Shown in pieces: positions 1-9,609 of a stretch of 64,000 bases of DNA. The first letter of the stretch is position 1; every line of letters begins with the position of its first letter. This DNA is from Saprospiraceae bacterium (GTDB lineage Bacteria > Bacteroidota > Bacteroidia > Chitinophagales > Saprospiraceae), in the NCBI GenBank assembly GCA_020436935.1, contig JAGQWX010000007.1, positions 1-64,000 on the forward strand, read 5' to 3'. The notes under the pieces were generated by a model. That model saw only the letters and a list, made by a program, of their open reading frames with translations, made no database searches and had not been told where the DNA came from. The position numbers were made by a program, and so were the translations under genes.

Positions 1-351
1 GAGGACGAGCATTTGTCTAGTAGAGAAATGCTTGGAGACAGAGGTTATATTGGCAAAGTTGTTCAATTAAAACTATTTGAAGACCTATCCCTAGAGTTGA
101 AAATTCCATATAGAAGGAATCAAAAAGATTTTAAAATTTATCCCTATATGAATAAGATCATAAGGAAGACGATAGAAGTTATTTTCTCACAATATTGCGA
201 TGAATTCAGAATTAAAGAAAACTATGCCAAAAGCTTTAGTGGCATTTATTGTAGAATAGTCACTAAAGTTTTAGCAAAAACATTTAAACAATACATCAAT
301 TTATTGAATGGAAAACCTATTAATCAAACCAAACATGCTTTGGCGGCTTAA
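1..351 (+). CDS. IS982-family transposase, 3' part (cut by window edge)
   Basis: The frame is open from the first base, so the gene starts outside the window; 116 codons are visible. The C-terminal pattern is that of IS982 transposases: GDRGYIGK near the start, then IEVIFSQ, which should hold the last acidic residue of the DDE triad, then NYAKSFSGIYCRIVTKVLAK and an IN.LNGKPIN.TKHAL end. The product would cut and paste its own element. The reading frame is intact as far as seen. The sequence just after the stop (about 353-375) may hold the element's right end, but the matching left end lies outside the window. Confidence 0.85.
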   Translation, partial: EDEHLSSREMLGDRGYIGKVVQLKLFEDLSLELKIPYRRNQKDFKIYPYMNKIIRKTIEVIFSQYCDEFRIKENYAKSFSGIYCRIVTKVLAKTFKQYINLLNGKPINQTKHALAA

Positions 352-577
352 TAGCTCAACACGTTAAGAATAACAATTAATCTCAATTACAGTTCGACTG
401 CTTTGCTTTTTTATTAGGAATTCAAACATGCTTTATTGGTAATATATCATTATAAAGTGTATTTGTGTTAATGCCTGGACCGATGATTTATATGATCTCC
501 TGTCTCCTAAAATTTAGAAATTATACATCATATTAAAAGTCTAAAACTTTAATCGATAAATAATAAAATTAAACAAT

Positions 578-1597
578 ATGTTCGGAATAAAGCACATCAA
601 ATTTGACTCAATGACATATGTCCTCCATTTCAAAAATGGAAACATAAAAAGGGAAGGGCGTGGACTTTCATTTTTCTACTTCGCTCCTAGTAGTTCAATT
701 GCAGCAATTCCGATGGGCAGCAACGATTTGCCATTTATTTTCAACGAATCAACAAATGACTATCAAACTGTAAACATTCAAGGACAGATAAGCTACAAAA
801 TCAGCAATCCAAAAACACTAGCAGATGTTTTAGACTTCACTGTGAATGACAGCGGGCAATACAAAAAGAATGATATTGAGAAACTCAATCAAAGAATTAT
901 CAATGAAGCACAAACCGCGACCTCTTCATTTATTCATGAGATAAAATTGAAAGATGCCATACGGTCAAATAAATCAATCGAAGAAAAAATTTTGGAAGGT
1001 CTAAAATCATCTCAGGCTATTGCCATGCTTGGAATTGATATTTTGGGAGCAAATATTTTAGGAGTTCAAGCAACGCCGGAAATGGCCAGAGCGCTTGAAG
1101 CTGAAACAAGAGAGAAACTTCAACAGGAAGCCGATCAAGCTATTTATGAACGTAGAAATTTTGCTGTTGAGCAAGAAAGAAAAATAAAAGAGACAGAACT
1201 AAATACAGAAATTGCAATCGAAGAAAAACAAAAGCAAATTGCTGAAAAGAAAATGGAATCAGAAGTTCAAAAGGCGGACAACGACCGCAAACTTCGTGAA
1301 ATGAAATTAGCTGCTGACATTGCAGTTGAAAATCAGAGAAAGCAACTCATTGAGCAAAAAACAGCAAACGATAAAAAGGAAGCTGAAACGCAAGGATATG
1401 TAATAGAGACAACCTTAAAGCCATATAAGGACATTGATTGGAAAACATTGACAGCGCTAAATAATAACCCTGACCCAAAATTTAATATCTCCCTTGCCTT
1501 TAGGGAATTAGCTGAAAATGCAGACAAAATTGGCAATTTGAATATAAGTCCTGATTTATTGGATTCATTACTTGACGAAAGGAGAGACAATAAATAA
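578..1597 (+). CDS. SPFH/band 7 domain protein
   Basis: 339 aa. Residues ~10-180 look like an SPFH (stomatin/prohibitin/flotillin/HflK) domain: a beta-rich N-terminus (FKNGNIKREGRGLSFFYFAP), a QTVNIQGQISYKI strand pair, and the typical LGIDILGANILGVQATPEMARALEAE stretch. Residues ~170-280 are a long Glu/Lys/Gln-rich coiled coil. There is no obvious N-terminal membrane segment, so it resembles cytosolic or peripherally bound members. Such proteins form ring or scaffold assemblies at membranes. It overlaps the next gene by one base (TAATG), so the two are translated together. No precise role can be given. Confidence 0.85.
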   Translation: MFGIKHIKFDSMTYVLHFKNGNIKREGRGLSFFYFAPSSSIAAIPMGSNDLPFIFNESTNDYQTVNIQGQISYKISNPKTLADVLDFTVNDSGQYKKNDIEKLNQRIINEAQTATSSFIHEIKLKDAIRSNKSIEEKILEGLKSSQAIAMLGIDILGANILGVQATPEMARALEAETREKLQQEADQAIYERRNFAVEQERKIKETELNTEIAIEEKQKQIAEKKMESEVQKADNDRKLREMKLAADIAVENQRKQLIEQKTANDKKEAETQGYVIETTLKPYKDIDWKTLTALNNNPDPKFNISLAFRELAENADKIGNLNISPDLLDSLLDERRDNK

Positions 1598-2520
1598 TGA
1601 ATTTTGAATACGCTATAATTGTCAAGAATAAAACGCGTCTTGAGTCTTTGATTGAACGGTTCAATACAAAGGCTCAAGCTAAATTTTACATTGAAAGTTT
1701 TGGTGGAAATTTTATTGATTATGAATTGGAACATGAAATTTTTCATGCATCTTTAAATTCTTTGCAAACTCAACTTTCAAAACTGGTCAAGAATAAGACA
1801 ATTGAAAGAATTTATTTGCCATCCTTCATTTTTTCGGAAAAGAACCTCATAGTGGTAATAGGACAAGATGGACTTGTTGCTAATACAGCCAAATATTCTA
1901 AAGGTTGCCCTATAATTGCAGTGAATCCAGATAAAGACAGATATGACGGAGTTCTTCTACCTTACGATACAAACGATTTCATACTTGGTGTAGAGAATGT
2001 TTTAAGCAACCAATTTCAATCAAAAACAATGAGATTTGCAGAAGCAAAGCTCAATGATGGACAGAGAATTTTAGCTTTTAATGACCTATTTATCGGAGCT
2101 TCTTCTCATATATCTGCACGTTACAAGATTTCATTTAATCAAAACACTGAAGAACATTCATCCAGCGGACTCATAATTTCTACCCCTGCAGGCTCAACAG
2201 GCTGGCTTAGTTCTATTTTCAATATGGCTTATGGTGTAACGAGTATGTTTGAGAAAAACCTTAAACCTAAAAGACCAAAATTAAAAGAAAATGAATTGCT
2301 TTTTGCAGTTAGAGAACCATTTCAAAGTATAAAAACACAAACAGGAATAACAGCTGGAATTATTAAGCACCAAAATTTCCTAAAAATTGAATCATTAATG
2401 ACTACCAATGGAATAATATTTAGCGACGGCATAGAAACTGACTTTCTAAAATTTAATAGCGGTTCAATTGCAACCATTGGAGTCGCTTCAGAAACTGCTA
2501 AAATAGTTATTAAAAATTAA
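1597..2520 (+). CDS. NAD kinase-like protein
   Basis: 307 aa. Two signatures of the NAD kinase/diacylglycerol kinase fold are visible: VVIGQDGLVANTA at residues ~86-98, matching the catalytic GGDGT loop but with GQDGL, and SGLIISTPAGSTGW around residues 190-203, matching the GDGLIVSTPTGSTAY loop. The catalytic Asp (D91) is kept while the second Gly and the Thr are changed, so activity or substrate may differ from true NAD kinase, which phosphorylates NAD to NADP. An AAAGGAGAG ribosome site lies in the end of the upstream SPFH gene and the start codon overlaps its stop. An extra N-terminal ~80 residues precede the kinase core. Confidence 0.75.
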   Translation: MNFEYAIIVKNKTRLESLIERFNTKAQAKFYIESFGGNFIDYELEHEIFHASLNSLQTQLSKLVKNKTIERIYLPSFIFSEKNLIVVIGQDGLVANTAKYSKGCPIIAVNPDKDRYDGVLLPYDTNDFILGVENVLSNQFQSKTMRFAEAKLNDGQRILAFNDLFIGASSHISARYKISFNQNTEEHSSSGLIISTPAGSTGWLSSIFNMAYGVTSMFEKNLKPKRPKLKENELLFAVREPFQSIKTQTGITAGIIKHQNFLKIESLMTTNGIIFSDGIETDFLKFNSGSIATIGVASETAKIVIKN

Positions 2521-2604
2521 GGGAAACATTAATTAATAAACCACTATGAAAGTGAAGGCTTTGGGGATTGAACTTTATACCCCAACAATGCCAGGTCTTT
2601 TGAT

Positions 2605-3646
2605 GCCATCCCTTCGGGATTTTCATATTTCCGGCCATATTATTTTCTATAATAATTACATCCCTTCGGGATTATTTAATATCCAACAAGATACCAACTA
2701 CTTATAAGGTATGGGAGTTATTGCAAAACCAATCCTGAAATGTTGACATGCTTAAAGCCGTTTAAAATGTACTATCAAACCAATCCCGAAGGGATGACAT
2801 GATTATAGCGAAATGAACAAATCCCAAATCCAACCCTGAAAGGGTGGAATGATTACCTAGGTATCGTCCAACATAAATCAGCAATAATGATAACCCACAA
2901 TTTTACCCATTATTCATGCCTAATGCCCCGTTAATGATTTTGTCTTTAAATGCCATCCCTTCGGGATTTTGGCAATTCCTGCTATATTATTTTCTATAAT
3001 CATTGCATCCCTTCGGGATTATCTAAAATGTGTCCATTTACAAGCCTATTTATAATGCCTGGCAGTTATTTCAAAACAAATCTCGTTAGGTTGACATACT
3101 TAAAGCCTTTCAAAATGAATTAAAATACCAATCCCGAAGGGATGACATGATTATAGCGAAATGAACAAAAACTAAATCCAACCCTGAAAGGGTGGAATGA
3201 TTACCCAGGGATCGTCCAACATAAATCAGCAATAATGAAAATCCACAATTCTACCCATCATTCATGCCTAATACCCCGTTAATGAATTTGTCTTTAAATG
3301 CCATCCCTTCGGGATTTTGACAATTCCTGCTATATTGTTTTCTATAATCCTTTCATCCCTTAGGGATTATCTAATACGTGGCCGGAAATAGATCAATCCA
3401 TAAACCGTTGTAAATATTCAAAACCAATCCTTTGAGGGTTATATGCCTAAAGCCTTTCAAAATGAAATATAATACTAATCCCGAAGGGATGGCATGATTA
3501 TAGCGAAATGAACAAAACCCAAATCCAACCCTGAAAGGGTGGAATGATTATATCTCAGGGTCGTTCAATAAATCAACAACAATAGAACACCAAAATTATT
3601 CCTCCTGCCATTTAAAGGCTTATTATAAAATAATGTATGGTCTTTT
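2605..3646. repeat. Three tandem ~347-bp units with REP-like hairpins
   Basis: Three diverged copies begin near 2605, 2952 and 3300 (spacing 347 and 348). Each unit has the same order: two ATCCCTTCGGGAT hairpin motifs about 50 bp apart, an AATCCTGA-like degenerate motif, an inverted ATCCCGAAGGGAT followed by GACATGATTATAGCGAAATG, then AACCCTGAAAGGGTGGAATGATTA, then a spacer ending in TGTCTTTAAAT. In unit 1 the motifs are at 2608-2620, 2660-2672 and 2783-2795. The third unit decays after ~3600. No open frame of credible coding character is present. Confidence 0.9.
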
Positions 3647-3693
3647 TGTGTCAAGAATTTGGGGGTTTAGTTAAAATAAATTAAATATTTAGG

Positions 3694-3701
3694 TATATTT
3701 G
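3694..3701 (+). promoter_or_regulatory. Bacteroidota -7 element (TATATTTG)
   Basis: TATATTTG matches the TAnnTTTG -7 element of the primary Bacteroidota sigma factor and lies 68 bases before the start of the gene at 3770. No clear TTG -33 element at the usual distance was seen, so this is a partial match. Confidence 0.45.
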
Positions 3702-3769
3702 TTACGATGGTTACATAATTTCTTCTTTTATGTAATTGTTTATCATTCTGCTTAAAACTGACAAGACTA

Positions 3770-4261
3770 ATGGGAGTTAATAAGCACTTCAAAGATGTAA
3801 AGCAAGCGGAACTTTTAAAGTACAGGGCTCTGGTCCTGGCAACACTCGATTACTACCTTGAATACAAAGTAATGCAAATAAAGACTGTTGACTTTGACTC
3901 CGATGAATATTATAAGGGACTTAAAGTGCAAACAGAAGAGAATTTTCAAAAAGGTCGTCTAACACGTCTTAAACAATGTTTTCGGGATTTTACAGAAATG
4001 CAGGTAGAAACAGTGGATTTGAAATTCAACAAATATTTGCAAGACAAAACCAAGTATGAAGTTGATATTTTTAAATCTTATTTTCAGAGAGTAGAAAAAG
4101 TAATAAATAAAGGCAAAATCTCGAATGATAATCAATACTACGATATAAATTTAATGGTTGATCAACTTTGTCAATCTGTCCCAGTTGACGTCAATAAAAT
4201 AGAATCATTAAATAGACTCTTAAGGGAATACGAACAACAGAAAATTAATAAGTATAAGTGA
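3770..4261 (+). CDS. Hypothetical protein, 163 aa
   Basis: Not recognised. The product is soluble, Lys- and Glu-rich and predicted mostly helical, with no signal peptide or membrane segment. Visible features are an aromatic-rich DYYLEYKVMQIKTVDF segment (~residues 28-43) and a helical C-terminus with two leucine-spaced stretches. It stands alone just after the 347-bp tandem repeat array, with its own likely promoter. Start chosen at the first ATG after the TATATTTG element. Confidence 0.6.
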   Translation: MGVNKHFKDVKQAELLKYRALVLATLDYYLEYKVMQIKTVDFDSDEYYKGLKVQTEENFQKGRLTRLKQCFRDFTEMQVETVDLKFNKYLQDKTKYEVDIFKSYFQRVEKVINKGKISNDNQYYDINLMVDQLCQSVPVDVNKIESLNRLLREYEQQKINKYK

Positions 4262-4422
4262 ACCTAATTTAAAAGAGGAACATTTGGTAAAGGTTAAAAC
4301 GTTTTAATTTTGAAAGATGGAGTTCCAGGTGGAACAGAGTGATGGATACTTGAACACTTCTTTTATGTCAGGACTACCTACCATTCAATTTTATAGAAAA
4401 ATTTTAAAATAAAACCCTTTCA

Positions 4423-5322
4423 ATGTATTTTTTTAAAAGAAATAAATTTAATAAACTAAAGTCCTTCATTCAAAATTCAAAAGAAATCCAAATTGATATA
4501 GAGGATAGAGGTAAACTAATCAAATTGATTAGACCTACGGTTGGAATTAAAACCAAGCCTGGTAGTGATAAGAATATAAAGGTTGGAAAATCTAAAATTG
4601 GGGGAAAACCCGATTTGCCCCAGGACTTTGAGTGGCCGGAAGCAAATGGAAAACCAATGTTATTTTGTGCTCAATACAATCTATCAGAATTTACAAAATA
4701 TGATATTGAAAACATTTTGCCCCCAAAAGGTTTTTTTTACATATTTTTAAGTACGGATCAAGAATGGAATGATGGGTTTGGCATAAATCAACCATTTAAA
4801 TTATTATATAGCAAGAATGAAAACGTAATCAGGACTGATCTTCCAGATAAGCTTGATGATAGCCAAACATTTAAGGGAGCTTTAATTGAATATTTTGAAT
4901 TTTATACACTTCCTGATGACGAAAATTATAGATTGAATGAATTTGATGAAAAATACCATGATTTTTACTTTGATTTTTATCAGCCAACTGGAGACTATAT
5001 CGTTGACGAACTTTACACCGATTCAATTGGTTTTCATCAAATTCTTGGGTACGACAGGGCTATTCAATCAAGTGTGGTATATGATTTTGCTTCCAAAGAA
5101 TTGGGACTTTACGGTGTAGCCGTGTCAGAACATCAAAAACGATGGAATGATATCTTAGAATTATCAAAAATATATGAATTGTTACTACAATTGGATTGTG
5201 GTGATCCAAACACCAATTTGTCTGAATTCTGGGGAGATGGAACATACTATTTCGGACTTTCACAAAACAATTTGGCTAATAGGGATTTTAATGACATCAA
5301 AATGACATATCAAGGTACTTGA
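4423..5322 (+). CDS. DUF1963 (YwqG-like) protein
   Basis: 299 aa. Shows the DUF1963 hallmarks in order: GGKPDLPQDFEWPEANGKPMLFCAQYNLSEF split over residues ~60-90, GFFYIFLS after it, a charged middle part, and the ending LLLQLDCGD with FWGDGTYYFGLSQNNLANRDF at ~residues 254-290. The family has a YwqG-type fold and no established biochemical role; members are common as single cytosolic proteins in Bacteroidota. No signal peptide. A gap of 161 bp separates it from the upstream gene, so it is probably its own unit. Confidence 0.85.
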   Translation: MYFFKRNKFNKLKSFIQNSKEIQIDIEDRGKLIKLIRPTVGIKTKPGSDKNIKVGKSKIGGKPDLPQDFEWPEANGKPMLFCAQYNLSEFTKYDIENILPPKGFFYIFLSTDQEWNDGFGINQPFKLLYSKNENVIRTDLPDKLDDSQTFKGALIEYFEFYTLPDDENYRLNEFDEKYHDFYFDFYQPTGDYIVDELYTDSIGFHQILGYDRAIQSSVVYDFASKELGLYGVAVSEHQKRWNDILELSKIYELLLQLDCGDPNTNLSEFWGDGTYYFGLSQNNLANRDFNDIKMTYQGT

Positions 5323-5632
5323 AAAGAATACTGGACTATTGACCCATGCTTGGTAATGATGGCCTGGAGTCGCAGTCACGGGAATATGAAGCTGGGCAAG
5401 GATTGGATTATGAAATGGTATTAAATCTGAAAAGCAAACAATGTCTTATACAGTCAATGAGCAGTTTTTACTTTGGGTAAAAAATAAATCATAGCATCCA
5501 GTAATTTGAGCTGGGTTTGGGCCATGTAAAATTGGAGTTATGCCCTCGGATAAAACTAAAATCGTAAATTGATGTCTTTTCTCAGAAGACCACGCGGAAT
5601 CAAAGGAGATCAACATAAACCATTTTTTTATT
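5323..5632. other. Gap without a supported gene
   Basis: About 310 bp between the DUF1963 gene and the M1 peptidase gene. Short open stretches exist on both strands but none has a convincing start or coding character. AAAGGAGAT at about 5602-5610 is too far from the peptidase start to be its ribosome site. Confidence 0.5.
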
Positions 5633-7516
5633 ATGAAACTCATACTACCCTTCATCCCCATTCTTTTGTCTATCAACCTCTATGCCCAATCCAGTTTGTA
5701 TATGCCGAAGGAATTTAAAAAGGCATATGAAAATAAAACGAGGTCTTACGATGGAAATCCTGGCGAAAAATATTGGCAAAACAACACTTCCTACACCATT
5801 GAAGCAGAAGTTGAACCAGGTTCCTGGAAATTGAAGGGGAGCGAAAAAATGGTATATAAAAACCATAGTCCGGATAGTCTTACCGAATTGGTCATCAGGA
5901 CCTATGCAAATCACTATAAAAAGGGTGCTGCACGGGCAGTTCAACTTCCCATAGAAACGCTTACGGACGGAATGATTTTGACCGATTTTACGATCGACCA
6001 GGTTCCTGTTTCCCTAAAGACCGGCAACAATGTTAGAAATTACAGTACCTATACTGTCGTGCGGTTAAATGAGCCCGTTCCCCCGGGGAGTTCAGTTACT
6101 TTGGAGGTAAAGTGGACAACGGAAATGCCATCGGTTTATGTGAACAGGATTGGTGCGTACGACAACAACAGCGCTTTTTTCGGGTATTGGTATCCTCAAA
6201 TTGGGAGGTATGACGATATTGATGGTTGGGACAGGATGGAATATTTGGCTTCTCAGGAATTCAATAATGATTTTGCTGATTTTGATGTCAAAATTACTGT
6301 GCCTGGAGGCTTTAATGTTTGGGCGACGGGAACCTTGCAAAACCCTGAAAAGGTATTGACAGTCACTGAAATGCGGCAATATTTGAAAGCTAAAACGTCT
6401 GGAGAAGCTGTAACCATCATTCCGGGAAATGCCTCGCCAGTAAAAAGCAAGGGAAAAGAGACCTGGCATTACATAGCCTCTAATGTGAAGGACTTTGGTT
6501 TTGGAATGAGCAATACTTTTAAATGGATAGGGAATACGGTAAGCATAGACGGCAAAGAAATATTCTCCAATGTGGTGTTTGATATGGCTGAAGGTAATGC
6601 GGGTGACATGCTTTTGGAAGCTCAGGAAAAAAGTCTGGTTTATACATCAACCACAGCTCCGGGTATACCTTATCCCTATCCGGCTTTTACCACCTTTGTT
6701 GGAGTAAATGAATTTGACGGAATGGAGTTTCCCATGATTGCCAACAATGGGATGAGCGATAAAGCATATGAGAATGCCGCAGTAACTTTCCATGAATTGG
6801 CGCATACCTATTTCCCCTTCCTGGTTGGCATCAATGAGGTGAAATATTCCTGGATGGAAGAAGGCTGGGCCAATTATTTTACCATAAAATTTATTCAATC
6901 TTATTTCAAGGGTAGTCCGTCAGAAAATGCTGAATTAAATCGAAGTTTAGATTCATACAACAGATTGGCGGGTTCTATGTGGGATCTTCCCCTCATCACA
7001 CCATCTTTTCTATTGACCTACGGTCAGGCACATGGACTATTGTCCTATAGAAAATCTTCTTTCATGTATTTTACCCTGGAAAACATTTTGGGAGAAGCTA
7101 CTTTTCAAAAATGTCTGCAAAGCTATATCCATCGTTGGTCCGGAAAACATCCAACTCCTTATGACTTTATGTTTACCTTCGACGAGATAAGCCAACAAAA
7201 TCTGGAATGGTTCTGGAATGCCTGGATTTTTCAGCCGGGCTATGCAGACCTTGAATTGTCGGACTTCGACAAAAAAACTTCAAAAGTAAACATCAAAAAC
7301 ATCGGAGGTCTGCCCGTGCCTGTCATTTTAAAGCTTAGCTACAAAAATGGCACTGAACTTTTGATTGAAAATTCAGCTGCGATTTGGTCCGATGGCAAAA
7401 CCTCAGTTGCCCTTGATATAGCCAATAGTGAAAATTTAAAGTCGGTCCGGTTGGTTACAAGCCATTTTCCGGATGCCGATCTAGGCAATAATTTATTGGA
7501 ATTGGAAAGGCAGTAA
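5633..7516 (+). CDS. M1-family zinc metallopeptidase (secreted)
   Basis: 627 aa. An N-terminal signal peptide (MKLILPFIPILLSINLYAQS) implies export. The zinc motif HELAH is at residues 387-391 and the third ligand Glu is E410 in the EEGWANYF segment, exactly 18 residues later as in gluzincins. GMEFPMIAN about 25 residues before HELAH matches the substrate-binding strand that carries the GxMEN-type motif. The N-terminal ~350 residues form the beta-sandwich usual for M1 proteins. The likely role is removal of N-terminal residues from peptides outside the cytoplasm. Length fits the short Bacteroidota M1 group. Confidence 0.93.
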   Translation: MKLILPFIPILLSINLYAQSSLYMPKEFKKAYENKTRSYDGNPGEKYWQNNTSYTIEAEVEPGSWKLKGSEKMVYKNHSPDSLTELVIRTYANHYKKGAARAVQLPIETLTDGMILTDFTIDQVPVSLKTGNNVRNYSTYTVVRLNEPVPPGSSVTLEVKWTTEMPSVYVNRIGAYDNNSAFFGYWYPQIGRYDDIDGWDRMEYLASQEFNNDFADFDVKITVPGGFNVWATGTLQNPEKVLTVTEMRQYLKAKTSGEAVTIIPGNASPVKSKGKETWHYIASNVKDFGFGMSNTFKWIGNTVSIDGKEIFSNVVFDMAEGNAGDMLLEAQEKSLVYTSTTAPGIPYPYPAFTTFVGVNEFDGMEFPMIANNGMSDKAYENAAVTFHELAHTYFPFLVGINEVKYSWMEEGWANYFTIKFIQSYFKGSPSENAELNRSLDSYNRLAGSMWDLPLITPSFLLTYGQAHGLLSYRKSSFMYFTLENILGEATFQKCLQSYIHRWSGKHPTPYDFMFTFDEISQQNLEWFWNAWIFQPGYADLELSDFDKKTSKVNIKNIGGLPVPVILKLSYKNGTELLIENSAAIWSDGKTSVALDIANSENLKSVRLVTSHFPDADLGNNLLELERQ

Positions 7517-7630
7517 CTCAGGTTTCATGATGAACTTCAGGTGATTCAAGTCTGAAATATCAAATCTGATTGAAGCCTTATCGTGAGTACCAGAAATTGA
7601 AGCTTTACTGGGTTGGCACTATTCAAGTGC

Positions 7631-7660
7631 TTGGAATAAAAGGGTATGCTGGTATATTTG
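7631..7660 (+). promoter_or_regulatory. Bacteroidota promoter (TTG / TATATTTG)
   Basis: TTG at 7631-7633 and TATATTTG at 7653-7660 are 19 bases apart, matching the TTG-N19-TAnnTTTG promoter type. The gene at 7720 starts 60 bases downstream. Confidence 0.6.
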
Positions 7661-7719
7661 TAATGATGGTAAAAACCATAATGACGTAAATGTAATTTTA
7701 GCAGCAAAAAGATTCAGAA

Positions 7720-8193
7720 ATGATGAGACAGCTTAAAACTGACATTCTTATTTTTATTGCAATATTGCTTCTTGCATTGATAATTTTTTTCTCTATATCC
7801 GGACAAGCTTCTGTTGATATTCAAGTGCATGACACTTACTATGTTATTGATAAAATCTCACTGACAGCTTTAATCATTGGGCCTATTACTTTTTTGATTT
7901 TCCTTATCAGAGGCATCAGAACAAGCTTTAAATTAAAGGGGGCAAATATTGGTCTAATTGTAGGATTGTTGCTGCTAATGAAAATTACATACTTAATTAA
8001 TAAACTCCAACAAAGTCAATTCAATGAATTGATGAGGCTTTATCGTGAAGGAGTTCAGAACGACATGCAATTTATTCAAGATTTAGGAAAAGGAATTAAC
8101 TGGATTTGGGGAATATTGGGATTTGGGACTTTGGGACTCTTACTTTTAATTATAAGGACTTTAAAAAATTGGAAGGTTGGGGATATTAACTAA
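7720..8193 (+). CDS. Small integral membrane protein
   Basis: 157 aa with about four hydrophobic segments: residues ~8-26, ~47-63, ~73-92 and ~128-147. Between the first two is a QVHDTYYVID motif of the kind often found in small Bacteroidota membrane proteins of unknown role. A polar, helical stretch (residues ~95-125) lies between membrane segments 3 and 4. No enzymatic motif was seen. Two adjacent ATG codons (MM) are possible starts; the first is used. A promoter sits 60 bp upstream, so it is probably monocistronic. Confidence 0.7.
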   Translation: MMRQLKTDILIFIAILLLALIIFFSISGQASVDIQVHDTYYVIDKISLTALIIGPITFLIFLIRGIRTSFKLKGANIGLIVGLLLLMKITYLINKLQQSQFNELMRLYREGVQNDMQFIQDLGKGINWIWGILGFGTLGLLLLIIRTLKNWKVGDIN

Positions 8194-8349
8194 TTAAAAT
8201 AATTATTCGAATCTTTTCCGTGTATAAAAACCTTATTTATCGGGTAAACTGCAATAGTAGATACCATTTTACCCATTCTCTTTTTCTAACTTTTATATGA
8301 TAAAATACAAAGAGATTTTTTGATTTTAAAATAAACACCAATCAGACAT

Positions 8350-9261
8350 ATGGCAATTAGTACCACAAAAATGCTCGCAACTTTACTTCTTTTTTTTATT
8401 TCGATTATTTCTCATGCTCAACAACAATTAGTCAATATAAACGGCACCAATTTCAATGTCTACGTGCATGGAATTGAAGACAGAAAACCGAATTCTCCCG
8501 TTGTAATTTTTGAAAATGGAATGGGTGTAGATTTAAGTAATTGGAATAAAGTAATTCACCAAATTGAGGAATTTGTTCCAGTTTTTGCTTATGATAGAGC
8601 AGGAATTGGCAAATCTGATAAAGACTTTATCATGCCAACCATCGACAAAGTGGCGACGAACTTGCATGAAATTCTAAATAAATTAAATATTCCACCGCCC
8701 TATATATTAGTGGGGCATTCACTTGGAGGTGTTTATATCAGAAGTTTTGCGGGGTATTATCCTGACGAAATCGCTGGACTTGTATTTGTTGACCCTGCAG
8801 ATTTCACTGAGACCAAGAAAGATTGGAATGATATTTTCAGAGTGATGAATCTCCCGGAGAAAAAGATAGATGAAATGTTGCAAAATCGACTTTATCAACC
8901 GAACCCACCTATTGATTCTTTGCGTTTTGGTGCCATGAGTGAAAGACTAATTCTTAATAATCTTAGAAAAACTGATTTTGCTGAAATTACAAGTATGCCA
9001 TTGCCAAACGTGCCTATTTATTTTTTTGTTGGTGGAAAATTTGAAGTTCCTCTTGCCCAAAGGAGCAAAGATTTTGACCAGGAAGCTTTTTTTCATATAA
9101 AAAACAATTCGAATATGGAGCGATGGAAAAAACTTATTTATGCATCGAGTAAGGGCGGTGCTATAATTTATCTCACCAATGCCGGGCATTATATTCAAAA
9201 CGATGAACCAAAGTTGATGATTGGGATAATTAAAAATTTAGTCGAAAGTTTGAAAGAGTAA
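8350..9261 (+). CDS. Alpha/beta hydrolase (exported)
   Basis: 303 aa. An N-terminal signal peptide ends near residue 23 (HAQQQ). The nucleophile elbow GHSLGG has S124, the FENGMGVDLSNW strand before it fits the oxyanion-hole region, YDRAGIGKSD (~residue 85) is the usual following loop, and the catalytic His is probably H280 in TNAGHYIQ. VFVDPA after strand 6 may include the acid. This is the classic alpha/beta-hydrolase layout of esterases and lipases. The substrate cannot be told from sequence. Confidence 0.88.
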   Translation: MAISTTKMLATLLLFFISIISHAQQQLVNINGTNFNVYVHGIEDRKPNSPVVIFENGMGVDLSNWNKVIHQIEEFVPVFAYDRAGIGKSDKDFIMPTIDKVATNLHEILNKLNIPPPYILVGHSLGGVYIRSFAGYYPDEIAGLVFVDPADFTETKKDWNDIFRVMNLPEKKIDEMLQNRLYQPNPPIDSLRFGAMSERLILNNLRKTDFAEITSMPLPNVPIYFFVGGKFEVPLAQRSKDFDQEAFFHIKNNSNMERWKKLIYASSKGGAIIYLTNAGHYIQNDEPKLMIGIIKNLVESLKE

Positions 9262-9405
9262 AGTGATTTCAGAAAACAATGTCGTTTTCATTCATTCAAT
9301 TGTTCTTTCAAGAAACAATTTTAGTTGAAGAATTTCTTGCCAAGAGGGGGATATAGAGGATCGGTTTAATTGAAAAATGGATACAATTTTCTTTAGGCAT
9401 AAATA

Positions 9406-9609
9406 CTGAACTACTTCATTTTCTTATTTGGACCATTCATAGTTACTGCAATTATCGTTGTCGTTTTATTGAAAGCTCAGAAAGTCAGGATGGTAAAACA
9501 ATTAAATGAGCAATTATTGTTGCCAAAAATCAAAATCAATATACAATACGCAATATCCAAATCAGGTTCTATAACAGTTGACGCCATTTTTCCAATGGAG
9601 GTATGTTAG
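9406..9609 (+). pseudogene. Truncated copy of the gene at 10540
   Basis: An open stretch with no ATG (it begins at CTG 9406) encodes a protein segment clearly related to the N-terminal ~65 residues of the 163-aa protein at 10540-11031. Both have NYFIFL or GYAIFL, a hydrophobic helix, then QLNEQLLLPKIKINIQYAIS versus QLQELKLLPEDKINIQYTFS, then SKxGS and FPMxx or LPMxx. The copy stops at 9609, so its C-terminal half is missing. The start of the metallophosphoesterase gene (9603) overlaps its end. Stops at 9367, 9394 and 9400 close the frame upstream. Confidence 0.7.

Noticed and set aside
2605-3646. CRISPR or coding repeats
   Set aside because: The repeat unit is ~347 bp with diverged copies and inverted motifs, unlike CRISPR, and there is no long open frame through the units.
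5446-5676. Short minus-strand frame before the M1 peptidase
   Set aside because: It overlaps the peptidase start, has no ribosome site and no recognised pattern.
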